Source of the DNA: Chroococcidiopsis sp. CCMEE 29
Lineage (GTDB): Bacteria; Cyanobacteriota; Cyanobacteriia; Cyanobacteriales; Chroococcidiopsidaceae
Length of the DNA stretch: 64,000 nucleotides
Direction: 5' to 3'
Assembly: GCF_023558375.1 (NCBI RefSeq)
Contig: NZ_CP083761.1
Location: 4,171,001-4,235,000, forward strand
In this document: one piece after another, positions 47,371 to 56,340 of the stretch
How the letters are laid out: the number at the start of each line of letters is the position of its first letter
How positions within the stretch are numbered: position 1 is the first letter of the stretch
Made by a program: the position numbers and the translations under genes
Notes under the pieces: generated by a model
Databases searched by the model: none
The model's input: only the letters and a program-made list of their open reading frames with translations
What the model was told of the DNA's origin: nothing

Positions 47371-47502
47371 TCAGTCTTCGTGATCTTCAAAGGGATCGCT
47401 CAATTCCTTCGAAGGAGGACCAAAAGAAGTGTAAATTGACCAGCCAGTGATCGCAATCACGATGGCACATATAGAAATGCTAAGAACTGTTGCGGGTTCC
47501 AT
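47371..47502 (-). CDS. psbN: Photosystem II biogenesis protein PsbN
   Basis: This 43-residue single-helix protein reads MEPATVLSISICAIVIAITG, then WSIYTSFGPPSKELSDPFED, matching PsbN. PsbN is not a photosystem II subunit; it assists assembly and repair of the reaction centre. It is divergent from psbH, 85 bases away, the usual cyanobacterial and chloroplast arrangement. It is too short to appear in routine open-frame searches. Confidence 0.97.
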   Translation of the reverse strand: MEPATVLSISICAIVIAITGWSIYTSFGPPSKELSDPFEDHED

Positions 47503-47587
47503 CGGTTCAATAGAAGATGAGTACTATTCCTATACAATATTACAGAACATTAAAAAAATGCTTTCGTTAACTCATAATAGGTGAGTC

Positions 47588-47797
47588 ATGGCACAACGGA
47601 CTTGGCTGGGAGATATCCTCAGACCCCTGAACTCTGAATATGGTAAAGTTGCTCCAGGTTGGGGTACAACACCACTGATGGCAGTCTTTATGCTGCTATT
47701 TTTCGTCTTTTTGCTGATTATTCTGCAAATCTACAACTCTTCATTACTGTTCGAGCGGATGGATATAGCACCTGATTGGATGAATATGGGTGGCTAG
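47588..47797 (+). CDS. psbH: Photosystem II reaction centre protein H
   Basis: This 69-residue single-helix subunit of photosystem II supports stable CP47 assembly and plastoquinone/bicarbonate function at the acceptor side. It reads [20 protein letters not shown], then [20 protein letters not shown] and [17 protein letters not shown]. As in other cyanobacteria it lacks the phosphorylated N-terminal extension of plants. A clear terminator follows. Confidence 0.98.
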   Translation: MAQRTWLGDILRPLNSEYGKVAPGWGTTPLMAVFMLLFFVFLLIILQIYNSSLLFERMDIAPDWMNMGG

Positions 47798-47843
47798 ATA
47801 GCACAAAACCGCAAAAATTGAACAATATTTAACTTCAAACTTT

Positions 47844-47866
47844 CCCGGCTCGACCGGGTTTTTTTG
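47844..47866 (+). terminator. Rho-independent terminator of psbH
   Basis: CCCGG (47844-47848) and CCGGG (47854-47858) form a GC stem around CTCGA, followed by seven T residues, 47 bases after the psbH stop. Confidence 0.88.
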
Positions 47867-48070
47867 CGCCAGTAGGGGTGGATTTAGCCGAATTTTCTGG
47901 CTGATAACAACTCTTTCTAATAAACCCGCCTGCGCAGGAGTAAGGCAAGAATTGTTTTTTCTACTGCCTACTCGCTTTTTCATCACGTCCTATACTAGGA
48001 CTGAGAGGGGCTAGGAAGCTACATAATTATTGGTAGCTGAGTCGTTAGAAACGTTGCAGGAGGAATTGAA

Positions 48071-48343
48071 GTGAATATCTTTGGCATCGGTCTGCCAGAA
48101 ATGGCTCTGATCATGGTAGTGGCTCTTTTAATCTTTGGCCCTAAAAAGCTGCCAGAGATTGGTCGTAGTATGGGTAAGGCAATTCGCAGCTTTCAAGAAG
48201 CCTCCAGAGAGTTTGAATCCGAGTTTAAGCGGGAAGCAGATCAGATAGAGCAAGCTGTGAAGACGACTGCTGAACTCGAACCAAAGCAAATAGCGCCAGC
48301 TGAGTCTGAAAATCCCGCTGCTAGTCCGTCACAACCGAGTTAA
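48071..48343 (+). CDS. tatA: Twin-arginine translocase subunit TatA/E
   Basis: This 90-residue protein forms the pore-like part of the Tat pathway, which exports folded proteins across the thylakoid and plasma membranes. A short N-terminal helix GIGLPEMALIMVVALLIFGP is followed by the amphipathic KKLPEIGRSMGKAIRSFQEA and an acidic/Pro tail, all diagnostic. The start is GTG 48071 with GCAGGAGGAATTGAA upstream. Its position between psbH and pth matches a cyanobacterial arrangement I consider common, though I cannot verify this here. Confidence 0.95.
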   Translation: MNIFGIGLPEMALIMVVALLIFGPKKLPEIGRSMGKAIRSFQEASREFESEFKREADQIEQAVKTTAELEPKQIAPAESENPAASPSQPS

Positions 48344-48375
48344 ACAATAATTTCCCGGACCTCTGATCCCCAGTA

Positions 48376-49047
48376 ATGACAGAAGCTGCTGCTGCACAAA
48401 AATTAGTGATTCCCCAGTTAATTGTGGGGCTGGGGAATCCGGAACCAAAGTACGATCAAACACGCCACAATATCGGCTTTGCTGCTGTCGATGCTTTAGC
48501 ACGTTCTTGGCGAATTTCTCTGTCAGAAAACCGTAAATTTCAGGGAGCGATTGGCGAAGGCAGGAGTCCGAATGCAGATAAAATTCGCTTGCTAAAACCA
48601 CTTACGTACATGAATCGCTCTGGTCAGGCAATTCGAGCAGTAACTGATTGGTATAAGCTGCAACCAGAGTCAGTGCTAATAATTTATGATGATATGGATT
48701 TGTCGCTAGGTAAGATTCGCTTACGCCTATCGGGTTCGGCAGGAGGACACAATGGCATGAAAAGCGCGATCGCCCACCTTAGCACCCAAAACTTCCCCCG
48801 CTTGCGGCTTGGTATTGGTAAACCCAAAGGTGCAAACATAACAGACGACCCAGCTGCCATATCTCATGTGCTAGGACGATTTTCCTTAGCCGAAACTGCG
48901 ATCGTATCTGAGGTTCTAAAACTTGTGGTTGAGGCAGTAGAACTGAGCCTCAAGCAAGGCGTAGAACAAGCGATGAATCGTTACAACAATCGTGAAATCA
49001 AGAATGTAGGCACACAGATGAAGGCAGAAACTCCAGGAATGAATTAA
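48376..49047 (+). CDS. pth: Peptidyl-tRNA hydrolase
   Basis: This 223-residue enzyme releases tRNA from stalled peptidyl-tRNA. It shows LIVGLGNPEPKYDQTRHNIG with the catalytic histidine in RHN, KPLTYMNRSGQA, YDDMDLSLGKIRLRLSGSAG and GGHNGMKSAI. The extra N-terminal 14 residues and the C-terminal tail are modest. It follows tatA by 32 bases and is probably in the same transcript. Confidence 0.96.
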   Translation: MTEAAAAQKLVIPQLIVGLGNPEPKYDQTRHNIGFAAVDALARSWRISLSENRKFQGAIGEGRSPNADKIRLLKPLTYMNRSGQAIRAVTDWYKLQPESVLIIYDDMDLSLGKIRLRLSGSAGGHNGMKSAIAHLSTQNFPRLRLGIGKPKGANITDDPAAISHVLGRFSLAETAIVSEVLKLVVEAVELSLKQGVEQAMNRYNNREIKNVGTQMKAETPGMN

Positions 49048-49193
49048 ATTTTATTATTTGGTTCCCATAATTAAAACAGATTTTGTGAACAGAGGAAAAT
49101 CCACTTTTCTTAACTGATAAAGGTAGTCACTGTTTAAATGGTGCTGTTGCTTGCCTGAACAAGTATGGTCAAGCAACGCAGCCAACAAATTAC

Positions 49194-49373
49194 TTATCGC
49201 ATCCGACGCTTGCGCCGAGCAGCAACTGCCTTACGCTTGCGCTTTTCCAGAGGTGTTTCAAAGTGCCGATGATACTTTACATCTGCTAAAATTCCTGCCT
49301 TTGAGACCTGGCGCTTAAACCGACGTAGAGCTGAATCAATTCCTTCGTTTTCACCTAGAACCACTTGGGTCAT
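49194..49373 (-). CDS. rpsU: 30S ribosomal protein S21
   Basis: This 59-residue basic protein reads [20 protein letters not shown], then [20 protein letters not shown] and [16 protein letters not shown], the S21 pattern. The frame is open 14 codons further upstream, but ATG 49373 fits the family start. S21 binds the 16S 3' end and helps initiation. The gene stands alone on the minus strand, convergent with pth. Confidence 0.95.
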   Translation of the reverse strand: MTQVVLGENEGIDSALRRFKRQVSKAGILADVKYHRHFETPLEKRKRKAVAARRKRRMR

Positions 49374-49649
49374 TCTTGCTTTTTCCTCAAATCTCCAATT
49401 CAATTGTAGTGCCACCTTAAATTTTCCACTTTGGCGCTTAGCTACCTTAAAATTTTATCAAGTTCGTAACTTCTGTTCTCTTAGCTTAATCAGACAACAG
49501 ACGACTACCAAGCGGAAAATCTCCCTAGTGGCAGAATATATTTTACCGTCACTAATGCTTTGCTTCACCTTTTGACTGGCACCCCCGGAAGTAGAGAGTA
49601 GAGTCACCAAGGTGAGCGCTGCTTTGGCAATTGTGACAATTTTAGGGAA

Positions 49650-50246
49650 TCAGCAAATATAGCTGTTGACAAATTTAACTACATCTGCAAATCCTACTTG
49701 AGTTTTCAAATTGGTGAAGACAAAGGGCTTATCGCCGCGCATTTTTTTAGCATCCCGCGCCATGACACCAAGGTCAGCACTCACTAGGGGAGCCAGATCT
49801 GTTTTATTAATTACCAGCAAGTCGGATTTGGTAATTCCAGGTCCACCTTTGCGCGGAATCTTGTCTCCAGCTGCAACATCAATAACATAAATCGTCAAGT
49901 CAACTAATTCTGGACTAAAGGTGGCTGCTAGATTGTCACCCCCACTCTCTAGAAACACAAGGTTTAGGTCTGTAAACCGCTGTTCTAGCTGTTCAATCGC
50001 TGCCAGATTCATCGAGGCATCTTCGCGGATGGCAGTGTGAGGGCAACCGCCAGTTTCAACACCGAGGATGCGATCGCCTTCCAAAGCTTGAGAGCGAACT
50101 AGAAACTGGGCATCTTCTTGCGTGTAGATATCATTTGTCACCACGGCAATACTATATTGCTGTCGCATTGCCTTACACAAGGCATCAACCAAAGCAGTTT
50201 TTCCCGAACCAACTGGACCAGCTACTCCAACTCGAAATGCATTCAT
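49650..50246 (-). CDS. ureG: Urease accessory GTPase UreG
   Basis: This 198-residue SIMIBI-class GTPase delivers nickel to urease. It shows [20 protein letters not shown] (P-loop GPVGSGKT, residues 10-17), the metal-binding Cys-Pro-His in [38 protein letters not shown] and the G4 motif NKTDLA. ATG 50246 is preferred to the longer frame to 50267. No other urease gene is in the window, so it is detached from the structural genes, as is common in cyanobacteria. Confidence 0.96.
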   Translation of the reverse strand: MNAFRVGVAGPVGSGKTALVDALCKAMRQQYSIAVVTNDIYTQEDAQFLVRSQALEGDRILGVETGGCPHTAIREDASMNLAAIEQLEQRFTDLNLVFLESGGDNLAATFSPELVDLTIYVIDVAAGDKIPRKGGPGITKSDLLVINKTDLAPLVSADLGVMARDAKKMRGDKPFVFTNLKTQVGFADVVKFVNSYIC

Positions 50247-50429
50247 AGGATGATTATAGAGATACACATTGTGCTTTCGTGGATTTCAAGGTATTAAAAG
50301 ATCTTGCAAAAAAAGTAATCACATACAGTTATTTAGTCAAATAAAAGCATCTTTAGCATCAAGTAGGCACCCCCCAAAATTAATTGCCATGACAGAATCA
50401 CAGTTGCTGTAGTATTTGGGGTAAAAAGC

Positions 50430-51161
50430 ATGAATAGGTTAAATCAGATGAAACAGCTCCTCAACCAAGGTTTCAATTGGAAGCAGCACTGGCAAAGCTT
50501 AATTTTGCTAGTGTTAATGATTCTATCAACCCTGCTGATGGCTTCTCCAGCAAGAGCTACAGGTGTTTATCAAATGCCTAATTTGGCAGCAGGCGATCGC
50601 ACTTGGGTAATCGATCAAGCTGAGGTCTTAAGCCTAGTCAACGAAGGCAAGATTAGCAGCAAACTGGAGGACTTAGCAAAGCAAACTGGTAACGAGGTCA
50701 GAATGGTCACCATTCGCCGCCTTGACTACGGTGAAACACCCGCAAGTTTTATTCAAGCCCTATTTGAAAAGTGGTTTCCCACCTCAGAAGCGCAAGCTAA
50801 TCAAACCTTACTAATGATCGATACCCTCACCAACGGCACCGCGATTGTCAGTGGCGATCAAGTCAAATCATTAATGACCGATAAAATTGCCCAGAGCGTT
50901 GCTAACGAAACTGTGTTGGTTCCCTTGCGCGAAGGAGAAAAATACAACCAGGCTTTTCTCGATGCAAGCGATCGCTTAGTTGCCGTATTATCAGGTCAGC
51001 CAGATCCGGGTGCACCTCAAGTTACAGAAACTGTTCCGGTAGAAGGTACCTTTAAAAGTGCCGAAGAAACTAACAGTGGCAACGCCACTATTTGGGTAGT
51101 TGGTCTATTAATTGCTGCCACCATTATTCCAATGGCAACTTATTACCTGTATGTCAGGTGA
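50430..51161 (+). CDS. psb32: TPM-domain thylakoid protein Psb32
   Basis: This 243-residue protein has a signal peptide (LILLVLMILSTLLMASPARA), a luminal TPM domain with TWVIDQAEVLSLVNEGKISS, KLEDLAKQTGNEVRMVTIRR and a C-terminal membrane helix ATIWVVGLLIAATIIPMATY. This is the architecture of cyanobacterial Psb32 (Synechocystis sll1390), which protects photosystem II from photodamage and speeds repair. Plant TLP18.3 is related. Internal ATG 50448 (MKQLLNQ) is an alternative start. Confidence 0.88.
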   Translation: MNRLNQMKQLLNQGFNWKQHWQSLILLVLMILSTLLMASPARATGVYQMPNLAAGDRTWVIDQAEVLSLVNEGKISSKLEDLAKQTGNEVRMVTIRRLDYGETPASFIQALFEKWFPTSEAQANQTLLMIDTLTNGTAIVSGDQVKSLMTDKIAQSVANETVLVPLREGEKYNQAFLDASDRLVAVLSGQPDPGAPQVTETVPVEGTFKSAEETNSGNATIWVVGLLIAATIIPMATYYLYVR

Positions 51162-51168
51162 TGGCATC

Positions 51169-51552
51169 TTAGTCCTGAACATACTCTTGTCCAGTTACTA
51201 AAGCAATTTCAGCCCGGACAAACTCTCGCCCTAGGTAAGCAGCATGATCCAAGCGAGTCACCAGACTGGGCTGAGTTTGCTCAAAAATTTCTATACAAAT
51301 CTCCTTCGCAGTTCTCCCACTATATAAAGTAGTATGAGTGCGTTCTACCTTACCCCGGACAGGGATCGGCTTGCCCGTTTCTGGATCAACAGCTAAACCG
51401 CGCTGATTGATTGTATTTGTAAAATGTTTGGCACAAATTAGCCCTGCTTCCCGATCCAGATAAATAATGAAGTAACCCCCTGGGTCAAGGTCAATATAAC
51501 GCTTAGAAAGTTTGTCATCAATTGCAGCTAGGGATTCAAGCGTCCGCTCCAT
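51169..51552 (-). CDS. DUF4346 protein
   Basis: This 127-residue protein matches the cyanobacterial DUF4346 family through DPGGYFIIYLDREAGLICAK, HFTNTINQRGLAVDPETGKP and GRTAKEICIEIFEQ. The family has no confirmed activity. Its stop codon lies 7 bases from that of convergent psb32, so the two transcripts probably overlap. Confidence 0.88.
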   Translation of the reverse strand: MERTLESLAAIDDKLSKRYIDLDPGGYFIIYLDREAGLICAKHFTNTINQRGLAVDPETGKPIPVRGKVERTHTTLYSGRTAKEICIEIFEQTQPSLVTRLDHAAYLGREFVRAEIALVTGQEYVQD

Positions 51553-51933
51553 GATTGCTCTAAGATTAAAAAACTTTTTTCAACACTTCTTTACCCTAGC
51601 TTAATTTTAGTTCTTCCCTTTCCTCTTTGCCTCTGCACCTCTGCGGTTCAGTTGTAAAAGCGGTGCAGACTGTGATTAGGAGCGGCGGGAAAACCTCGAC
51701 GTTTTTTGTGGTGTCCACCGGCACCAGGATTGTAGATGTTGAATACTGAGGATAGATTGGTAGTCTAGTTTGCTAAAGCTCGTACTTTGAGCTTAGGCTT
51801 TTGACTCTAATTTCATAATATCTTTAATGTTTAAACCGTAAAAATACGGTTATTTTAGTAAAAAAATTTAACTTACACTATTTATAAAAAAAATTTTGCA
51901 GCTATCAAGGCTTTCTCAGTTAAGTTTCCAATT
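51553..51933. other. Intergenic region with a gene fossil
   Basis: No intact gene is seen here. The region contains the 74-base fossil listed separately (51656-51729) and an AT-rich stretch (51820-51930) that should be the promoter region of the following three-gene cluster. Confidence 0.5.
51656..51729 (-). pseudogene. Fragment duplicated from the GNAT-like acyltransferase gene
   Basis: These 74 bases match 54015-54088 inside the intact acyltransferase gene with about eight substitutions. On the minus strand they still read PGAGGHHKKRRGFPAAPNHS, where the intact gene has PGAGGRHKKRRGFPATPNYS. Only this short conserved block survives. Confidence 0.87.
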
Positions 51934-52641
51934 ATGAATCAACTACGTAAAGTAGCGCTATTCCTAGGGGTAGCAGCTACAGTTACTATGACTCCTTTTG
52001 CTGCTCAAGCTCAGACCTGTGCTGAGTCAAGCCAGACACCATTGACTAAAAGTAGACTCGATCAAATTGCCAATAACCAAGGCATACCACTATCTCAACT
52101 TGGAGTAAGATTTGAAAGGTTCGCATTAAGTACAATCAGACCGGGTAATCCAGTCCCTCAGAACAACAGACATTTTCCTTCATCGCTAAGGCAAACCAAA
52201 GCTGGTATAGGTAATGTAGAACCAGATGGGGTAGAACCGCTTGTGGTTACTATAATTCCTTTTCTTAACCCTCAAACCTACCCGGATAGTGTCTTTTATG
52301 AGTCAAAGGCAGTAAAAGGTACTTTATTACCTCCGAGTTATGAGCGCTATCAAATTCTTGGTTTCCTAGATGTTCTTGGTAGGAGTCCTGCGCGCGCTGC
52401 GGGTGAAAACCCAGCGATTTTTTTCCTTACTACATCTGATGTAAGGACGATAAGTTCTCGAACAATTCTTGAAGCTAACCGTAGAAATACAGGAGTCTGG
52501 CATTCTATAGGGTGCGAAGATGCACCACTGTCTGGCGATCTTCAGATGGGTCCGTTTGCACTAAGGAATCCCTTTTTGTATATCAGAACTGGAAGATTTC
52601 CAACAGGTTATGGTGGTCCCGGAAGCATTGGCAGGCTCTAA
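51934..52641 (+). CDS. Secreted protein of unknown function (cluster gene 1)
   Basis: This 235-residue protein has a Sec signal peptide (KVALFLGVAATVTMTPFAAQ, cleavage after AQA) and a mature part with only two cysteines (TCAESSQ and IGCEDAP), which may pair. I recognise no family. Mature segments such as EPLVVTIIPFLNPQTYPDSV and YQILGFLDVLGRSPARAAGE look like an ordered globular domain. The next gene begins 14 bases later, so they are probably co-transcribed. Confidence 0.65.
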   Translation: MNQLRKVALFLGVAATVTMTPFAAQAQTCAESSQTPLTKSRLDQIANNQGIPLSQLGVRFERFALSTIRPGNPVPQNNRHFPSSLRQTKAGIGNVEPDGVEPLVVTIIPFLNPQTYPDSVFYESKAVKGTLLPPSYERYQILGFLDVLGRSPARAAGENPAIFFLTTSDVRTISSRTILEANRRNTGVWHSIGCEDAPLSGDLQMGPFALRNPFLYIRTGRFPTGYGGPGSIGRL

Positions 52642-52655
52642 AAGCATCTCAAACA

Positions 52656-53288
52656 ATGGCGATATATTTTGTCAGAGCAGAAGGTATTCCTCTAGAGCAG
52701 CGTAGAGGGATTGAAACGATTGATCGCAATATTTTATTTGTCCTGGTTCGAGCATCCGTTGAACCAGTCGCACAAGCGTTCAGCGCGTTCAGGCAGATGG
52801 ATGTCTGGGTACGTGATGCTTATGAGCGTGAAATTGGAATCGAGAATGAAAGCACCTTTGTTTTTCAGTTGCGGAGACATCCGTGGAGCATAGTTTACAA
52901 ACCTTATATGCCGTCGGAGCGGCTCTATTTAACTGAAGAAGATGCTCGAAGTATTTCTGAAACACTAGGTACTTCCGCTATTTACTACGCAGGTAGCGAC
53001 ACTTGTGGCACCCTTGAATACCATTTATACCGTAATGGTCTTTGTGTAGAAAAACTGGTCTTTGAAGAGGAAGTCTCACTGGAATTTCAGTCTCAGTTGC
53101 GTCAATTTGAAGCGAAGGATATCGGGGATGCCTACACATTTACGATGAACTTCATATGTGAACAGGACGCTTATGTTCCGAATATAGTTCAGGTGGAAGA
53201 TTTAAGAGCAGGTCAACGCACAACTCTACGCTTTGAGGACTTGATGCCTCATGAGGTGGAACGAATGGATTACCTAGCACAACAGTAA
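52656..53288 (+). CDS. Protein of unknown function (cluster gene 2)
   Basis: This 210-residue protein starts MAIYFVRAEGIPLEQRRGIE at ATG 52656; the frame is open further upstream but that part overlaps the preceding gene in another frame. It has no signal peptide or membrane helix and is acidic. Segments such as FVFQLRRHPWSIVYKPYMPS and AIYYAGSDTCGTLEYHLYRN suggest a mixed alpha/beta cytosolic fold; the distribution of strands and the tryptophan-rich centre do not recall a family to me. It is middle gene of a three-gene run. Confidence 0.6.
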   Translation: MAIYFVRAEGIPLEQRRGIETIDRNILFVLVRASVEPVAQAFSAFRQMDVWVRDAYEREIGIENESTFVFQLRRHPWSIVYKPYMPSERLYLTEEDARSISETLGTSAIYYAGSDTCGTLEYHLYRNGLCVEKLVFEEEVSLEFQSQLRQFEAKDIGDAYTFTMNFICEQDAYVPNIVQVEDLRAGQRTTLRFEDLMPHEVERMDYLAQQ

Positions 53289-53320
53289 CTGTAAAAATTA
53301 AGATAAGGAGCAATATCATA

Positions 53321-53803
53321 ATGAAAGGAGCAAAAAAGCTTCTGTCCCGTATATTTGGTTTAGGTGCTGCGGCTATACTCTGCCCTGCAATTCTTTACTC
53401 TGTAGCGAAAGCTCAGGAAAATTCAGATTGTTACATAGTAGACCCGTCCGGGCAGGTTAAAGATTTAAGTGGTTTATGCAGTCCAAACACTGAAGGACAA
53501 GAGTCGATACCTATGGCGAGTGCTGAAGAATTTTTCCAACGGGGGCGTGAGTTTGATAGCCAAGGTCAATCTCAAGAGGCAATTGCTGAGTACACGCGAG
53601 CAATTCAGCTTGATTCTAACTATGTTGAGGCTTATTTTTACCGGAGTAATCTTCTGGCTTTAGAAGGACAACCTCAAAAGGCAATTGAGGATGCAAAGAG
53701 AGCTGCGGCTATCCTTGAATCCAAAGGAGAATCACAATGGGCAGCGGCAATGCGGCAACACGAAGAAGTTATTCGGCAAGGCATTCGAGACGGTGAATTT
53801 TGA
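53321..53803 (+). CDS. Exported TPR protein (cluster gene 3)
   Basis: This 160-residue protein has a signal peptide (LLSRIFGLGAAAILCPAILY, cleavage near AKA) and, after a short linker, two to three tetratricopeptide repeats (AEEFFQRGREFDSQGQSQEA, AIAEYTRAIQLDSNYVEAYF, YRSNLLALEGQPQKAIEDAK). An AAGGAGC box precedes the ATG. TPRs are peptide-binding scaffolds; here they would act in the periplasm or lumen. It begins 32 bases after gene 2. Confidence 0.75.
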   Translation: MKGAKKLLSRIFGLGAAAILCPAILYSVAKAQENSDCYIVDPSGQVKDLSGLCSPNTEGQESIPMASAEEFFQRGREFDSQGQSQEAIAEYTRAIQLDSNYVEAYFYRSNLLALEGQPQKAIEDAKRAAAILESKGESQWAAAMRQHEEVIRQGIRDGEF

Positions 53804-53897
53804 CAAGATAGCTAGCATTTGTTAAAAGCGGAGCCGATTGCTGAGTAGATCATTCTTGTTCGGCAATTTCTGCATCTGGAGAGGTTCATTTTTATCG

Positions 53898-55079
53898 CTA
53901 TGAATCGCGCCGACTATATGGTAATTCATGGTTTATCGCCTCAATTTCCTGCTGCTCTAATTCATTAACCTCACTAATGTAAGAACGCAAAATTTGAGCC
54001 AGGCGACGATTACAAAAGCGGTGCAGACTGTAATTAGGAGTGGCTGGAAAACCGCGACGTTTTTTGTGACGTCCACCGGCACCCGGATCAAAAGTTTGGA
54101 TACCTTGGGCGATCGCCCACTCAATCGGTGTGTAATAGCAAGCATCAAAATGCAAGCACTCAATTTCTTGGAAACTACCCCAATATCGCCCATATAGCTT
54201 CTCACCCTTAGTGAGGCAAAAAGACATTCCGATCGGCTGCCGCTGATCTCGCTCAGTATAGGCGGCAACAAACAATACCCGATGGCGATAGTGAGCATAT
54301 AACTGCTCAAAAAACCGCTTCGTCAGGTACTTACTACCCCACCAGCCAAACTTATCACACGTATCCGCATAGAAGCTGTACATCAAAGGAAACAGTGACT
54401 TAGAGATTTCATCACCAGTTAGCGTCTGGAGTCGCAAGCCTGCTTTTTCCACAGCTTTGCGCTCGCGTTTAATATTGCGGCGCTGGTTGGCGTTGAATAC
54501 CGCCAAGTAGTCATCAAAAGTCTGAAACCCTAAATTCTGCCAAATATAGCTATGGTGCAGCCAAGGAGTGAAGCCGTGGCGTTCCAACACGAGTCGCCAT
54601 TGGGGATCTACATACAGGAAATGACAACTAGAGATGCGATGGCGATCGCAGAAATGGTCAATCGCATTCACCATTAACCCTGTGATTTCATCCTCATCTT
54701 CTCCTGGTGCAATTAAGAAGCGATAGCCCTCAGCGGGGGTAAACGGCGACATTCCCAAAAGCTTTGGGTAATACTGTACTCCTACGCGTTGAGCCAAATC
54801 AGCCCATTGGTGGTCAAACACAAATTCACCATAGCTATGACCTTTGATATATAGGGGAGCAGCAGCAATTAGCGATCGCTCTCGCCACACAGTCAAATGA
54901 TTTGGCAACCAACCCGCTTGTGCCGTGGCACTGCCAGAAGTTTCCAAATTGTTTAGCCACTCCCACTCTAAAAACGGCGTAGCGAGAGGCATAGCCAGGG
55001 CATCCCATTCAGATTGGGGGACTTCAGCAATTTTGTTAATCCAAGCAACAGAATAGCGAGGCTGTAGTTGTTCCACCAT
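53898..55079 (-). CDS. GNAT-like acyltransferase (COG3146/DUF482 family)
   Basis: This 393-residue protein belongs to the COG3146 family, sometimes called peptidogalycan biosynthesis proteins, which has a double GNAT fold like Fem aminoacyl transferases. Marks include SEWDALAMPLATPFLEWEWL at the start, NANQRRNIKRERKAVEKAGL in the middle, and LYGRYWGSFQEIECLHFDAC, GIQTFDPGAGGRHKKRRGFP and NYSLHRF near the end. Its substrate is not known. A 74-base stretch of its 3' part occurs again as a fossil at 51656-51729. Confidence 0.88.
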   Translation of the reverse strand: MVEQLQPRYSVAWINKIAEVPQSEWDALAMPLATPFLEWEWLNNLETSGSATAQAGWLPNHLTVWRERSLIAAAPLYIKGHSYGEFVFDHQWADLAQRVGVQYYPKLLGMSPFTPAEGYRFLIAPGEDEDEITGLMVNAIDHFCDRHRISSCHFLYVDPQWRLVLERHGFTPWLHHSYIWQNLGFQTFDDYLAVFNANQRRNIKRERKAVEKAGLRLQTLTGDEISKSLFPLMYSFYADTCDKFGWWGSKYLTKRFFEQLYAHYRHRVLFVAAYTERDQRQPIGMSFCLTKGEKLYGRYWGSFQEIECLHFDACYYTPIEWAIAQGIQTFDPGAGGRHKKRRGFPATPNYSLHRFCNRRLAQILRSYISEVNELEQQEIEAINHELPYSRRDS

Positions 55080-55093
55080 CGTGGGCTTTTAGG

Positions 55094-55213
55094 TAGGGAG
55101 CAGGGGAAGCAGGGGGAGCAGGGGGAGCAGGGGGAGCAGGGGGAGCAGGGGAAGAAAATCCAAAATCCAAAATCCCCTAACCCCTAACCCCTAACCCCTC
55201 ATCCCTCATCCCT
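55094..55213. repeat. Composite repeat: AGCAGGGGG nonamers, ATCCAAA heptamers, CCCCTAA heptamers
   Basis: In the spacer upstream of the acyltransferase gene lie about six GGGAGCAGG nonamers (55094-55150), then ATCCAAA units (about 55157-55173), then CCCCTAA/CCCTCAT units (55174-55213). The same order of three unrelated units recurs at 61081-61178. Confidence 0.9.
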
Positions 55214-55227
55214 CTCATTAGCCTAAT

Positions 55228-55935
55228 CTAATCTTTGAATCGTTGCCGACGATAGTGCAGAAAGACTTCTTGGTCGATTGTCTGTGCCGATAACAGTTCT
55301 AACCGTGGAGCCAACGCCGTATAAAATCCTGTTCCTTCTACTGGTGTAGGTGCTGTTGCACCACCCAAAATTATCGGACAAACTGTTAGCCAGAATTCAT
55401 CAATTAAATCAGCTGCCACTAAAGAGCCGACCAATTGACCGCCGCCTAGTACCGCTAAACGTGACAAACCAAGAGATGCTAGCCGTTGCAAAGCAGCTAC
55501 CCAGTCAATTTCCGGCGAGAAAGGCGTTGCTTCACATACCAGAATCTGTTCAAATTCTGAACGTCCTTCCCATTGCTTCGCCCCAACAGATGTTGTCAGC
55601 AACCAGCGGGGTACTGGTTGACGAAAGAAGTGTAATTGAGGATCAATATTAGCTTGTAGGGAAGCTAATATTTGCACTGGCTGGGGCGGTAATGAGCGCT
55701 CTTTTCTTTTTTGCAGCAGCTGAGGATTGGAAATGCTAAGCGTGGTGCCATAGGCGCGGAGGGTACTAGCACCGAATAAGACGGCATCAGCGGCAGCGAT
55801 TTGTTTTTCCAGGTGGGCTTTGTCAGCTCGGGAGGAAAAACGGGCTGGCGATCGCTTGACATCAGCAATCTTGCCATCCATACTCATTGCCAAAACTACT
55901 GTGGTGTAAGGACGATTTTTTCGATAGTCAGCCAT
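55228..55935 (-). CDS. RibD C-terminal / dihydrofolate-reductase-like reductase
   Basis: This 235-residue protein has only the reductase domain of RibD: PYTTVVLAMSMDGKIADVKR at the start, AADAVLFGASTLRAYGTTL, LGLSRLAVLGGGQLVGSLVA and FWLTVCPIILGG. The family reduces the ribosyl side chain in riboflavin synthesis in archaea and in some bacteria acts alone; in a cyanobacterium with a bifunctional RibD elsewhere the role may differ. The deaminase domain is absent. It is 148 bases upstream of the acyltransferase gene on the same strand. Confidence 0.88.
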   Translation of the reverse strand: MADYRKNRPYTTVVLAMSMDGKIADVKRSPARFSSRADKAHLEKQIAAADAVLFGASTLRAYGTTLSISNPQLLQKRKERSLPPQPVQILASLQANIDPQLHFFRQPVPRWLLTTSVGAKQWEGRSEFEQILVCEATPFSPEIDWVAALQRLASLGLSRLAVLGGGQLVGSLVAADLIDEFWLTVCPIILGGATAPTPVEGTGFYTALAPRLELLSAQTIDQEVFLHYRRQRFKD

Positions 55936-56340
55936 CGCTTCTCTTTTGTAACTTCTAAGTTAGTGTTGCGGTTCGTGATTGTAAAAAATGTAACTAAGTA
56001 AATGGATTGAAATTTGTTTACGCTCAACAGAGTGGTTCCCCAGGTTAATCTTTCTATAAATAATCCTTATACTGATTTAGTACCCCAAAATTTAGGTGTA
56101 TTATTTATAACAATTCATCTTCGGGTAGGAGGAAAGCATCTCACGTTTGGCAAAATTTATTTCATAAAAGTATCCGGAGAGTTGAAACTGCAATCGGTAG
56201 ATATCAATGATTTATGCGAAAGTGAGAGGCACTTTTTTGCCAGACCATGATTTCTAGACTAGTGAACAAATTTCTTTTCTAGCCGGTCTGTTTAAAAGTC
56301 ATTGCTCATTGGGTTTTGCATCTGCTTTGGGGGATATTAT
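55936..56340. other. Intergenic region, no convincing gene
   Basis: Between the RibD-like gene and the sensor kinase lie 405 bases. A 78-codon frame (TTG 56014 to 56250) is open but has an AT-rich, non-typical codon pattern, no ribosome-binding site and no recognisable motif; I leave it uncalled. Confidence 0.4.

Noticed and set aside
49142-49180. Possible terminator of rpsU (GTTGCTTG/CAAGCAAC inverted pair)
   Set aside because: The stem is plausible but the loop is long and no T-run follows in the needed orientation.
56014-56250. Possible 78-residue gene upstream of the sensor kinase
   Set aside because: TTG start, no ribosome-binding site, AT-rich codons unlike the neighbours and no recognisable motif.
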